Shown one piece after another: positions 25,887-37,219 of a DNA stretch of 64,000 nucleotides. How positions within the stretch are numbered: position 1 is the stretch's first letter; each line of letters opens with the position of its first letter. The stretch comes from Diphasiastrum complanatum (taxonomy: Eukaryota; Streptophyta; Lycopodiopsida; Lycopodiales; Lycopodiaceae), in contig CM055106.1 of assembly GCA_029204225.1 (NCBI GenBank), forward strand, positions 21,211,285-21,275,284, given 5' to 3'. The position numbers and the translations under genes were made by a program. The notes below the pieces were generated by a model. That model worked only from the letters and a program-made list of their open reading frames with translations, searched no databases and was not told where the DNA came from.

Positions 25887-26406
25887 TCTTGTGTTTCAAG
25901 TTATAAAAGGCTCAGCCATATTTAGCAAGGATTTGGAGGAGTTACCAATGCTAGAGCATGCTAGATTGATTTCTACTCAAAAATCAGCATTTTTGCATAT
26001 GTAGATTGGATCTTTTGTAGGTCAAAACTCAATATGGGGTTATATACTTGATCAATTCCAATTTCACATTTGGTTTACTGAAATCAGCTGATTTTTGGTG
26101 CATTATGAAGGTCTCATTGGAGGCTACAAGATGATTTATCAAGTTTTTAGAAATTGCTTGTAGAATTTGAGATATTCAATTTTTTGTGATTTTGTCAAAA
26201 TCCTAATTTTGATTGGATCTCTAGTTTGTGAAGTTACTGAACTTCATTTGAGTGTGTTTCAATCTTAGGAAGTGGCAATAATCATTAGATTGACGATAGA
26301 TCATAGGTTGATCAAGATTTCACTATTCTATGTGTTGATTTTCTAGTTAGAGTGCTAGAAGAGATTTGAGAGGTTCCATATCTTTGTGATTTCTTCTTGA
26401 GTTCAT

Positions 26407-26970
26407 TTGTTGACATTCAAGAGAGTGCTTTGTGCATTGGAACAGGCTGAAAGAAGAAGATCAGGTCATTACAACATGGCTACAAGTGGTGGATTCATGT
26501 TGGAAGACAATGATAGGCTTACCTCAATCAACTATTCTACTTGGAAGGTGAAGATGGAGTCCTTATTGGAGATGAATGAGTTGATGGAGATTGTTGCAGG
26601 TGTGGAGGAGAGGCCTCAAACACCCCAAGATCAAGTGAGGTATGACAAGAGAGCAAAGAAAACTCTACACATGATTAAGATGAATGTTACCAATGAGCTT
26701 CTCAAGGAGATTGGTAAGAGCAATTCATCTCGGGAGACTTGGGAAACTTTGAAGAAGCTTTATGAATTCAAGTCTACATCAAGAGTTCTTACTCTTAGGA
26801 AGCAAATCTTTCAAAGTTTTCAAAAGAAGGAAGAGAGTACTCATGATTTTGTTTGAGGATTAAAGCATTTAATGATGAGTTAGCATGTATTGATGAAAAC
26901 ATCAAGGAGGTAGAACTTGTTCAAGTTATACTTAATGGCTTGTTGGATGACTTAGAATTTGCTTCGAACA
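26407..26970 (+). pseudogene. Copia element A gag
   Basis: From ATG 26476, gag reads MATSGGFMLEDNDRLTSINY, STWKVKMESLLEMNELMEIV, KRAKKTLHMIKMNVTNELL, ETWETLKKLYEFKS and VLTLRKQIFQSFQKKEES: the UBN2-type Copia Gag. After THDFV a frame change gives a TGA, but the next frame continues the family pattern (FNDELACIDENIKEVELVQV, ILNGLLDDLEFAS) up to about 26965, where the minus-strand Copia begins. The zinc knuckle and protease are missing. Confidence 0.8.
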
Positions 26971-27220
26971 GGAACACAGATCATGCTACACAGTAACACA
27001 GACAGAAAACACTCTCCACAGCAAGCTCACATATCAACTGTATTTCTCAAAATGAAATTACACTGTACATGTAGTTGTTCACTCAGGCAACCCATGCATG
27101 ACCTAGGTTGCCGTTGGCGGGACGCGTGTCCCGTCGACTTGCCTCGTGGCGAGGCCAACTGATCCTTATCAACTGATAGGACCCACAGTATAGTAGCACA
27201 GTGATTCTACTTTAATTCTA
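26971..27220 (-). mobile_element. 3' LTR of Copia element B
   Basis: Sequence after the outer polypurine tract to the junction with element A gag. It contains a GC-rich inverted stretch (CGGGACGCGTGTCCCG, 27117-27132). No paired 5' LTR is present, so the edges are approximate. Confidence 0.5.
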
Positions 27221-27354
27221 ACTCTCTCCCTTAAAATAAAGCCTACTTTTTATACAGTCATATACATAGCTTATAGTAGCACAGTGATTCTACTTTAATT
27301 CTAACTCTCTCCCTTAAAATAAAGCCTACTTTTTATACAGTCATATACATAGCT
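27189..27354. repeat. 83-bp tandem duplication spanning the polypurine tract
   Basis: Units 27189-27271 and 27272-27354 are practically identical and each includes the polypurine tract of element B (TTAAGGGAGAGAGTTAG on the minus strand) and the start of its LTR. Confidence 0.85.
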
Positions 27355-27360
27355 TTAAAG

Positions 27361-27972
27361 TCAACAAACTTTAAGTACAGAAAGCTTTGATCTAAACTTA
27401 TCAAATTTTTCTCCAACAAGTGGCTTAGTGAAAATATCTGCTAGTTGTTCTTCTGTGCTCCAATGAACAACATGAATTTCACGACTCAGCAGCCTCTCAC
27501 GTATAAAGTGATACTGAATCTCAATGTGTTTAGTTCTCGCATGGAACACTAGATTCTTTGCTAGCTGAATGCCACTTTGACTGTCGCTATGTAATGTCGT
27601 GGGATTTTTATGCTTCATGCCAACTTCTTGCAAGATTTGTCTCAACCATATAGCTTTTTGTGCTACACTACACATTGCCTTATACTATGCTTCTATGGTG
27701 GAAAGAGCAATTGTACTTTGCTTCTTACTAGACCAGGAAAAACAACTACCACAAAACTGGAATACATACCCTGTGGTGGATCTACGATTATCATAGTCAC
27801 CTCCCCAATCCGCATCCATATAGCCACACAACTCAGGTAAACTATCATGCTTCCTGTAAATCAAGCCATACTCTGAAGTGCCTTTCACATAACGCAAAAT
27901 GCGTTTAGCTGCTTCTAATGCATTTTCGTAGGTGCTGTCATAAACTGACTTACAATGCCAACAACATAGCAT
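27361..27972 (-). pseudogene. Copia element B RNase H
   Basis: Two frames give AAKRILRYVKGTSEYGLIY, GYMDADWGGDYDNRRSTTGY, SCFSWSSKKQSTIALSTIEA, then AQKAIWLRQILQEVG, LHSDSQSGIQLAKNLVFHAR, TKHIEIQYHFIRERL and QLADIFTKPLVGEKF. These are the standard Copia RNase H motifs; the last frame stops at 27361, just before the duplicated polypurine region. A stop separates the two parts near 27683. Confidence 0.85.
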
Positions 27973-28181
27973 ATATCCGGTCTAGTCATGGTAAGGTAAA
28001 TCAAGCTCTTTACTAACTGCCTATACAACGTAGCATCAAATGACTATGACTCATCAAGCTTAGAAAGCTTTTTACCTAGTTCAATAGGAGTATTCACTAG
28101 TTTGCAATCCTGCAATCTAAACCTGTGCAACAACTCTTTGACATACTTTACCTGTGTTAAACCCACTTCGGGTCCTTTTTG

Positions 28182-29055
28182 TCATACCTCTACTCCAAGG
28201 CAATAATGCATCAGGCTGAGATCTGTCATCTTGAATTGTTCCATGAGACCTTTCTTGATCATATCTATCATCTCTTGATTATTTTCCGTAATTATCAAGT
28301 CATCAACATAAAGAGCAATCAAAGAAACCATACCATCAAAGCATAAGACATATAGATTTGGATCAGAATGTGTTCTCACCATTCTCTTTGAACGAAAGTA
28401 GGCATCAATACTGCTATACCATGCGTGGTGCCTGTTTAAGACCATAAAGTGCTTTCTTCAAGCGACATACTTTATTTTTCTGTCCCTTCGCTACAAAGCC
28501 TTCAGGTTGATCCATGAACACCTCTTCTTCCAACTCACCATTCAAAAAAGCAGATTTCACATCCATCTGATACAAAGGCCAACCAAAATGTGAAGCTAAA
28601 GCAACAAGTAAACGTAGAGTATTCCACTTACATACCGGCACAAAGGTCTCCTCATAGTCGATGCCTTTACATTGTGCATACCCTTTGATCACCAATCTTG
28701 CCTTGTGCTTTGCTATACTTTCATCTGCATGGTATTTAGTCCTGTATACCCATTTGCAACCAATGGGTTTCTTGCCAACTGGTGGTTCTACTAAGTCCCA
28801 TGTGCTATGCTTAGCAATTGACTCCATATCCTCTCCCATGGCCTTGACCCAAATGTCATCATCCTTCGCTTCACCATAAGTCGAAGGTCCTTTGCTTTGA
28901 ATAATGTTAGATAAGAGAGCATAATTTGCTTCATACCTTTCAAGTTGTGTCTTCTCTCTTGTTGATCTTCGTAGCTCTCTCTGGCTAGATGATCCTGGAA
29001 AGTCATCCATGTCACGGCTCTCCACCAATCTCTCAAACCACTTAGGGAGCTTCAT
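28182..29055 (-). pseudogene. Copia element B reverse transcriptase
   Basis: The N-terminal part (28414-29055) reads WVKAMGEDMESIAKHSTWDL, KPIGCKWVYRTKYHADESI, YEETFVPVCKWNTLR, MDVKSAFLNGELEEEVFMDQ and [12 protein letters not shown]. After a frame change the catalytic IALYVDDLIITENNQEM and FKMTDLSLMHYCLGVEV follow. This is complete RT in pieces with at least one frameshift near 28430. Confidence 0.85.
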
Positions 29056-29158
29056 GTCAGGTGATCGGCTTCCTGGTGAAAATGTATCCCACGGTACATC
29101 CTTCTCCTTGCGTTTGTCACCTGCAATTTCAATCCTTCTTGCACTAAAAGGTTTGTCC

Positions 29159-29830
29159 CTACCTCTCTAACCTGTCTCTTGAGGTTGAGTAGTAGTATCT
29201 TGAGATGTCCTCTTTTTCATCACTTGGAAGGTCAATGAATGGATCATCATCAGGTGGTATCCTCACTATACCATCTTTCCCACTGAATGTATATGTCTTC
29301 TCAGCATCCTGGTCTTCATACATCTTGGATTCATCAAAGATAACATCACGACTTACATGAATTTTGTTTTCAACTGGATCAAAACATCTATAGACCTTCA
29401 CACGATCATCATATCCTAAGAATATGCACTTGATAGCTTTTACATCAAGTTTACGTCTCTCTTCCTTAGAAACGTGTACAAAGGCCTTACATCCAAAGAT
29501 TCGCAAGTGGTTCACTTTTGGCTTCTTCTTCGTGAATGTTTCCTCAGGTGTTATCTTTGGTATGGCAATGGTAGGACTTCTATTTTGAAGATAGACTACT
29601 GTACTGCATGCTTCTGACCAAAAATCTTTTGGTAGTTTCATCTCAGCTAACATAGATCTGGCACTTTCCACAATCATACAATTTTTGCGCTCAGCTACAT
29701 CATTGAGAGCAGGAGTATGAGCTTGCATAAATTGTCGTATGGAAGATTGGTTCTTGGGAAGATCCAAGGCATGGATCTCACATCTCTTCATCAACTCAAA
29801 GGATTCTATGATTATGAATTGATCACTCAT
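29159..29830 (-). pseudogene. Copia element B integrase C-terminal half
   Basis: The frame shows HTPALNDVAERKNCMIVESA, MKLPKDFWSEACSTVVYLQN, RSPT and LRIFGCKAFVHVSKEERRKL, KCIFLGYDDRVKVYRCFDP and VSRDVIFDESKM, the conserved end of plant Copia integrase. The catalytic Glu-containing region is altered: ALNDVAERKN stands where QQNGVAERKN is usual. The zinc-binding and first catalytic parts are gone. Confidence 0.8.
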
Positions 29831-29848
29831 GATTGAGATGGCAAAAGG

Positions 29849-30778
29849 TTGGTTGAAGAAGACTACATGGAGCAAATCGAGAGGCAATTTCTCCAAGGCA
29901 AGAGAAATCTCATTGGTGAGCTTCTTGAGGTTTGTTATGGACTCAAGGGGACTGGATTTATTAGGTTTGATACTCATCTTCACCTACTCTACTTCATGTT
30001 GGATGAAAAAATTGAAATCTATCTTTTGATTTATGATGGTGCCATTGGTGACATTGTTTTCACTAACCTTTGTGAAGGATCGAAATCAAGCATTGACGAG
30101 ATGGTGTTGGATCTAGATCATATGTTTGAGAGGGAGTATTTCCAGAGGTTTAGGTTTGAAGATATTCATATCTTTGATATCTTTGACGATCAAGAGAAAG
30201 GTAAGCAAGTGGAAGAGACTCACTTTGCTTTACTCACATGTTTTGGAGAATCTTCTTGTGTAAATGATGCTATGCAAGTGTATATTGGTTCTCATGGTTT
30301 TCATACTGGAAAAGCAAGTAATGGATCTAGAAAACAAAGTTTGTTCAATGACTTTTATGGTCAAGTTGATGATCAAGAGGCTGATCTCAAAGGGCTTCAA
30401 CAACACAAAAGGAAAGGTGGCAATGTGAAGCTAGTCAAGAGCATCAAAGGAGAGGTATTTGACAAAGATGTTATGGATATGTTTTTGCAGCTTATTGAAG
30501 ACTCAAGTAAGGTCAAAGGAGCAGCGAGGAAGTGTTGTTCAAGTTTACTTTACTTGTTCTATCTCATGTTTGAGCTATTTCATGTGGATGTGTGCAAATT
30601 GTCAAGATATGGACAAACTAGCTACATTGTCTTGCAATATCTTATTGGAGTTGTACTAGCATTCTTGGCTGGTTTTACTGATGGAAATGAAGCTAATGGA
30701 GATTCATTATGTCACTCATTCATGGCCAAGTCATCAAGTGTTGATGATATCTTGTGGCAAGATGGAGATAGGAGCTAG
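29849..30778 (+). CDS. Retroelement-derived open frame of 309 codons
   Basis: An unbroken frame, 930 bp, in otherwise decayed surroundings. Its first 90 residues follow the Copia RT pattern: EEDYMEQ, FLQGKRNLIGELLEV, CYGLKGTGF, RFDTHLHLL, KIEIYLLIYDGAIGD (the latter where YVDD would be). The remainder (IHIFDIFDDQEKGK, LFNDFYGQVDDQEADLKGLQ, LIGVVLAFLAGFTDGNEANG) is not recognised, although GFTDGNEANGD faintly recalls RNase H. It may be the RT of element A diverged beyond catalysis, or a frame maintained in a non-autonomous family. An AT-rich frame this long without stops is unlikely by chance. A hydrophobic stretch lies near residues 230-275. Expression is unknown. Confidence 0.4.
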   Translation: MVEEDYMEQIERQFLQGKRNLIGELLEVCYGLKGTGFIRFDTHLHLLYFMLDEKIEIYLLIYDGAIGDIVFTNLCEGSKSSIDEMVLDLDHMFEREYFQRFRFEDIHIFDIFDDQEKGKQVEETHFALLTCFGESSCVNDAMQVYIGSHGFHTGKASNGSRKQSLFNDFYGQVDDQEADLKGLQQHKRKGGNVKLVKSIKGEVFDKDVMDMFLQLIEDSSKVKGAARKCCSSLLYLFYLMFELFHVDVCKLSRYGQTSYIVLQYLIGVVLAFLAGFTDGNEANGDSLCHSFMAKSSSVDDILWQDGDRS

Positions 30779-33260
30779 TTTGGGGGAATACAGGTGGGCA
30801 CTACAGGGTAGATGTTCAGATCTTTGTGATTAGGGATGGCATTGGGATACCTGGTAGGGATAGCACTGCAGGATGACATGGGATGATCACCAGGGGGCAG
30901 TTATTTCATATTGGACTTGAGTCATTGGCATGGACAGGACTTACAAGTGGGATTCATAATGGAATCAGAACACTGCAAACACAAATGGTCAAAGCGTGAA
31001 GCTTTGAGAGCCAGCTCTAAGTTGGAGAGCTGATGGAGATCGCACGGGGTGTGATCGGAGGGCAAGCACCATGATGGATGTTTTGCTAGCGATCTACTGT
31101 AGGGGACACTGATGGCGAGGACTTCATGGTGTGCTCATTTGGGAGTACAGGATGGCATTATAGCAGGGGGCCAGTTTTGGACATTGGCATCGATGGGGAG
31201 ACGTCTACCATCAAGGGCGTGGATAAACTACCTATAGCTTTCATGCATTTGGTTGTATTTGCAGGAGTCTAGGCTTGGCACAAGTGTTGGAATTTCCATG
31301 GTGCAGATTCTCACGTGGTGAGATCACGGATAAGCCTAGAGGAAATCACTCAAAGCCATATACCTCAGTACGATCAGGGAGACAATAGACTCGAGATCCC
31401 GTGAGCGGCGACTCAGGGATATGCTTGTGTTGGCATGGTATCAGGTGGCACATAGCCAGGGAGAGCGAGCAGATGCTAGGAGCCAGGTGGAGCAGGTGAT
31501 GCTTTGGAGTTCAGCTTGTCTAGCAGGATGGTGACCAGGATCGGAGACATCAGGTGAGCATAGTATGTGGATGACGAGTCCATTGGGGTGGCACTCAGGG
31601 AGATGCTACAGTTGCTCAGGTATGATATGTCATTTGATGTATGGACGATGTTCTTCAGCTGGTGCATCATGTGATGACCTAGGGACGGGTCATGCCTACT
31701 TGGAGGTAGGTCACACGGAGTGTATCTGGGGTGGTACATATCTTGAGGGCATGGAGTGCATTGCAAGGTGATGTGGATGCAGCATGCCCATGGTTGTGAG
31801 CCGACAGGGGTTGCTCAGGGAGTGACAGCTGATACTTTGGCGAGTGATTAGGTGAGCTGCATGGTTATATGCACAGTGATCTCTAGGTTGGCATCACATG
31901 TTGTTTCTATCCATCATTATTTGGTAAGCAGGATGTAGCTTTTGGTTAGATCCAGTTGGAGTCTAGTTGCACTACAGGTAGACAGATTCTTGGGGAGCTA
32001 TCAGCGGGTAATAGATACTTGGTGATTAGATGGTACAGGGTACAGGGTTCTGGAGCTATCCTACCTGGTATGCTATGGATCGTGGGTGAGTTATTCATCA
32101 CGATAGTGGATCTAGTTTGCATTTGCTTTGGCTTGGACGCTATGATGGATACAGTGTTGGTGAGATAGGCTCCTTGGTGGGAGGCCTATGTACTGATCAA
32201 ATCAGTGTTGGCAACGTCAAGCATGGAAAGTGAACCTACATGGGATGTAAGACAAGCAGATCATCATCAGTATCTCTGGGAGGTAGGCGAGCTACTCAGG
32301 TATAGCCTATGGTGAGGTTTGTGTACATTCATTCATTGAGTCCTTGGTAGACTCTTGTGCTTGGAGCATGGAGAATGGATGGGATTAGCTTTCAGGGCTT
32401 ATTGGACATGATGTCAGGGCAAAGCGGCTTGGAGCATAGCTTTGTTTGGGAAATACATCAGGGATGAGGCTTGGAGCTCTCATTGGTTCAAGATGGTTGA
32501 TCTTGGATGATGTATGAGGACATCTATGTGATATGCTTGGACGTGAGAGCATCTTGGTACAGGTGCAGGCCATGGTTGAGGACCTGACTTGGTGATCAGT
32601 GGTGTAGCAACGTATCTACAAGTGGCACAGGTGTTGGTACGACAGGATACCACTTATGGACAGGCCTTGGTTATGTATTTGACGCTTTATCATTTGTGTT
32701 GGTTTGCATGAGTGTATGTAGGCTTGCATGTTGCCTTGTCATGGGAGTTTAGATCTGAGTCAGAGTTGTATGTGGTTGTGCATTTGCTACAGTGGAACAA
32801 AGTAGTCATTTATGCTCATTGACTTTTCATTTTCTACTAGTTGTTTATCTGGTGAGGGTACAATCTTATGGTGTAGTAAGATTTCCTCAGGTTGAGCCTC
32901 AAACGCTCATGTATGTCAGCTTTACAGGTCTGTGTTGTAAGTGGCTGATAGGATATCAGCCTAGCTAGATGGAGGATGTAAGTCTCATGGTGGCAATGGG
33001 ATTTCCTCAGTTTGAGCCATGTCGCTCATGTGGTCCACTTGTGTTCAAGTCAGATTGGAGACGAGTCAATTGGTCAAGAGTATGGTAGACTCTCTGTATG
33101 AGCATTGTGTTTACATGATACTTTGTGAGTCAAACCTAGTGATTTGTTGGTGTGCTTGAGTGTGAGTCAAGTACATAGTAGCTGTGATATGCATAACATT
33201 TTTTGGACACTCTAGACGCTGTTGCAATATATTGTTTTTCACTCTTATCACATTTGAGCT
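30779..33260 (+). mobile_element. Non-coding internal region of an LTR element (probable)
   Basis: About 2.5 kb of G-rich, stop-filled sequence without a credible frame, ending at a polypurine tract (TTAAGGGAGAGAG, about 33260-33272). The tract resembles that of Copia element B. This layout fits a large non-autonomous LTR element or decayed Copia interior. The matching LTR after the tract was not proven. Confidence 0.35.
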
Positions 33261-33742
33261 TAAGGGAGAGAGTTAAAAATCAGCTTGTGATCTGATTCAT
33301 TAATATAAGCTCTAAATGTGATGATGTAATTAGTGTACAATTTATTTGGTTTATTATATATGGTTTTGATCGGGACATGACCCGTTAGGATATATTGATC
33401 GGGCATTGATCCCGTAGACGACTACTTGGGTTAGCCAGGTAGCCACACATAGGAAGAATCAGCTTGTACAGTGTTATTTACAGTACTTGCTATACTTGGG
33501 GGCATGTCCCAAATTTGTCGGTCGAATTTGGCCATATTGGGCCCGACCTTAGTTTGACAGGTGGTAGGCCAATTTTAGAACACCTAACTTTTCATGCAAT
33601 TTGTAAATACTCTATATGTACAATGTTTCTTTGTAACCTAATAACTTTTGTTGTGCCATCTTTGAGAGCTTGTGAGGAGTGGCTAAATTGTGTGATGTGA
33701 TCTGCATACTACACTAGATTCTATCGAAATTTCAACTTTCTG

Positions 33743-33926
33743 TTCGTTGGCTGGTCCGCTATTTGTCGATTTTTTTTTGATGGTACAGCTCCCAATGAAT
33801 ATAAGTTTTGGAGTGCCCATTGGTGCTCTTTGTAGTTTTGGGGTTGCAATTCTATAATTGGATATTCTCATCCGGTTTGCGATAGCTGGAATTCTATTAA
33901 AAGATTGTGTGGGAATCTGATAATGT
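33743..33926 (+). repeat. Dispersed repeat, copy 1
   Basis: Shares with 35930-36125, in the same orientation, blocks such as AATATAAGTTTTGGAG, TAGTTTTGGGGTTG, ATAATTGGATATTC and AGCTGGAATT followed by GGGAATCT. Divergence is moderate. The type of element is unknown. Confidence 0.65.
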
Positions 33927-34274
33927 GCCCACCGTATGAATCTAGTGAGTCCCTTGGCACATGTGCAATAGTTGTTTTGATGTTGTTGAACGTCCATCTT
34001 CATGGTAATGTGAACCGAGAGGTGCCGCGAGTAGGAAATGAGGAGGGAGTAGAAAAGAGGTAGGAAAGTTGAGAATGGCATAAAAATGAAGAAGAAAAAA
34101 GTGCAACAATTTCTCGGATGAGAGGGGGAAAAACAAAAAAGTGTAGGATAATGACTAATAAATAAATGAAAAAAAAAAATTGAAGAGTGGTGAAAAATAA
34201 TATAGACAAAATTAAGTCCATTTTTATGTTTTTTGAAGGAATTCTTTCTTTTTCCTATTTGCTTAGCATAGACA

Positions 34275-34440
34275 AGTCACTACTGACAACCACACTACAG
34301 AGAAAGGTGTTTGATTTTATGGTGATCAAGAATAGCTTGCCTGTTGAGGGAAGTTTCTTTTCTATACGTAGACCGACTACTATTGGAAACCACACTATAG
34401 AGAAAGTGCTCAATATTATGGTGATCAATAGTAGCTGACC
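34275..34440 (+). repeat. Imperfect tandem duplication, about 100-bp period
   Basis: AACCACACTACAGAGAAAG followed by TTATGGTGATCAA and AGCTTGCC recurs about 100 bp on as AACCACACTATAGAGAAAG, TTATGGTGATCAA, TAGCTGACC. Confidence 0.6.
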
Positions 34441-35929
34441 CGTTTAGGAAGATAGATGGATCTCTAGAAATTTGCTTCATTGACCTTGCTCGATTTGCTT
34501 GCCTTTATGGTCTTCAACGTCTCAGTTTTGTCGGTGGCACAAGATGACAAGTCGGACAAAAAGGGACCACAATGAGTTGCACATTAGTGATTGCGAGCAG
34601 ATAGGGCCAAATGCTGGATGCATATTGTCCAAGAAGCTCGTCGTGTACCATCTTTCGAATCTTGCTATGTTGACAAACAAAGTTGTATCTAGGCGATGGT
34701 AGGTTTGGTACAGAGAGATTTAATTCTCGATCGCTGGTGACTTGAAGGCTTTATTAGGACCGAAGAAATAGTTGCCAAAATAGCGACTTGTGTCAACCTT
34801 AGTAGCCATGATGAATATCTCCACACTGTAGTAGGCTTCCAAAATGATAGGATTTGGAAAATTAACAACGTCATCCAAAAATCGGTTCATGGCCTACGTG
34901 AAATGGGACTAAAGTGGCCCAATCATATGCTGAGTGGATCTTGGGCCAGTTGTATGCCCCGATGTTGGGAGTATTCGAAGCCTACCAGGCATGTCTTCTT
35001 GGCATGGGGATGGGAATAGGAAAAGCAAAAATTGTAGCATGGTGAGTAATAGGATGAGAGAGTCCAAGGGCGAGTAATAGGGTGAGCATGTATTTTGTAG
35101 TGAAAGGCAAGCAGAGGGTGCTGGAGAAGGTGCGAGTAAAAACAAAAAAAAGGTGAGTAAAGCGACGACTAATTATTTGGTGGAAAATGGTGTCAAGAGG
35201 ATGTGGCGAGCTGGCGAGTATTTCTGAGCAACGACAATAAAATTGGCAAAGATTGGTGGCAGTGAGTAATAGTGAATAATGCGCAAGTAATAGAAATGGG
35301 TTTCACTCGCGTATTTATAGGCCATTGTTTTTACTCGCCTACTATTGTTTTTGGAGTTTGATCCCATGATTGTTGAATTGATGGAGCGTGGTCTGTTTTT
35401 TGAATGACTGCCAGATTCAACGGTTATTTGATCAGAAACTCTCGTTGTTTACTAGAAAAGATAGTTCTTGCAAAATCTAGCCTATCTGCTAGGATTTTTC
35501 TAGACAAAGGGGACCATTGGTGCACCTATAGTAGGCGATCATTTTTGGCTCATTGACGTCTATAAATAACAATTATGGTGTTTCCGATCTATTTTGTGCG
35601 TTGATACTATAACACAAAGATTTTACAAGGGCGAAGTGATTGGGTTGTATGGATGAATGCACAGGTTGGGGAGGGGCCATATATGCACGCACTAGATAGA
35701 GCTCTTTGTATGCTATTGTCACATCTAAAATTATACTAACCTAGCTCCACATGGGTCAGGATTACAGGGCGGTCCTAACCTGTGTAACTGAATCTAACTG
35801 CTTAACTTTTCTAAGGTCTAACTCCCTGACGACTAACCCTCTAATGGTAGTTTTAGTTACAATGGCTGCCTCAGCCATGCTTTTATTCATGTCACCATGA
35901 AATATGGTTGTGAGGCATTGGGCTTTTTG

Positions 35930-36125
35930 TCTGTTCATTGGCCGGCTTGCTACTTGTCCACATTCTTTTGATGATACAGCTCCTAATAAATATAAGTTTT
36001 GGAGCATTGCTAGTTTTCTGTCAACGCTCTCCCTAGTTTTGGGGTTGGAATTGCATAATTGGATATTCCCTTATGATTTGCAACAGCTGGAATTATATTA
36101 GAAGATTGCATGGGAATCTAATAAC
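35930..36125 (+). repeat. Dispersed repeat, copy 2
   Basis: Second copy of the repeat at 33743-33926, about 2.2 kb away, direct orientation. The pair could be LTRs of a decayed element or independent insertions. Confidence 0.65.
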
Positions 36126-37219
36126 ATTCATGACCAAGGAAAAAGAGTAGGAATCATGGTTGTGGCCCAGACTTTGGGTCTAGGATGCTTCTCCTAGTAG
36201 CTTTTGACTTGGGATTGCAGCTCAAATTTTTCCTTGTGCACAGTAATAGCCAACAATGCAGTCCCTGCATAGGCATGATCATAAGCAAATGGCATTTTCT
36301 TAATTATGACTACTCTACCAACAAGAAGCCTCCATGTGCAGATACAGAATATAGACATACAGCAGCCACATAACTTTGGATAAGCCAAATCTTTTATGAT
36401 GGTACTCTTAGATTCGAGAGTTTTCTAAAGGTTTTAACGTTGGTGAATAGTTAGAAAGAGAGAAAAGACCTAATTTTTGGACAATACCACCTCTTACTTA
36501 CTTTCTTGCATTTTGCAATCAAGGGAAGAAAAGTAGTACTCCCAACAATACTTGAGTCATGATAACCAAGTCAGCTTCGATTGGTCAACTTGTTTGTTTA
36601 TCGACCTCATTGCTTAATATATCTGTGAAAAGGTTTACTCTACTTGTCAAATACCTCTAAAGCTTAACCAAAATTGTCTCAGATATGTACAAAACATACA
36701 AAGGTCATATCTGAAAACTTATCCTGGAAATTGAGAATCAGCTCCCATTTCTGCTAAGCCTCATGCAAGTCATAGGTATGAATCTACTCTTTTCTCCAGG
36801 ACCATCACATTTTTCAGTAGTTGTATGGGTACCTTGGTAACATCTATAATACAATTGAAGGCTGGAACATTTGATAAAGAAACAAATTCAAGGAAGAGTG
36901 CACCCATAACCTTCTCCATGGCGATCTTCCAACCTTGGTTCATATTTAAGATGCAGCCAAGTTAAATTTCAGACAACAGCTTCAAACTGCAATCTTTGTC
37001 CTTTTATATATTATCGAAGGTTGGAAACTTGGATGAAGCAGCATACTCACAGTGGCCAGTGGCATAAAAAGCTCATGCTAATTATCCTTAAAGTTCCAAG
37101 CCAGTCCCTTTTCTGCTCAAAAGGTAATCACGTTTTCGTTGCTACTTCTCTCTAGAAGATAGGCCACGCAACAATGTACCCACTGAAAGGTTGGACATAG
37201 ATAATTATGGTTGCAATGA

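Larger units (their letters stand above)
26971..29830 (-). mobile_element. Copia element B, 5'-truncated, inserted in element A
   Basis: The minus strand carries, in order, the integrase C-terminal half, RT, RNase H, a polypurine tract and an LTR that ends at about 26971 inside the gag of element A. The 5' half (LTR, gag, protease, first part of integrase) is missing; sequence at about 29830 switches to plus-strand Copia-like sequence. Confidence 0.75.
33273..37219. other. Spacer with dispersed repeats
   Basis: No gene recognised. It contains a possible LTR after 33273, a partial tandem duplication (34275-34440), a pair of related 180-190 bp repeats (33743-33926 and 35930-36125), and the presumed 3' untranslated region of the ARF gene next to 37219. 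Confidence 0.4.
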
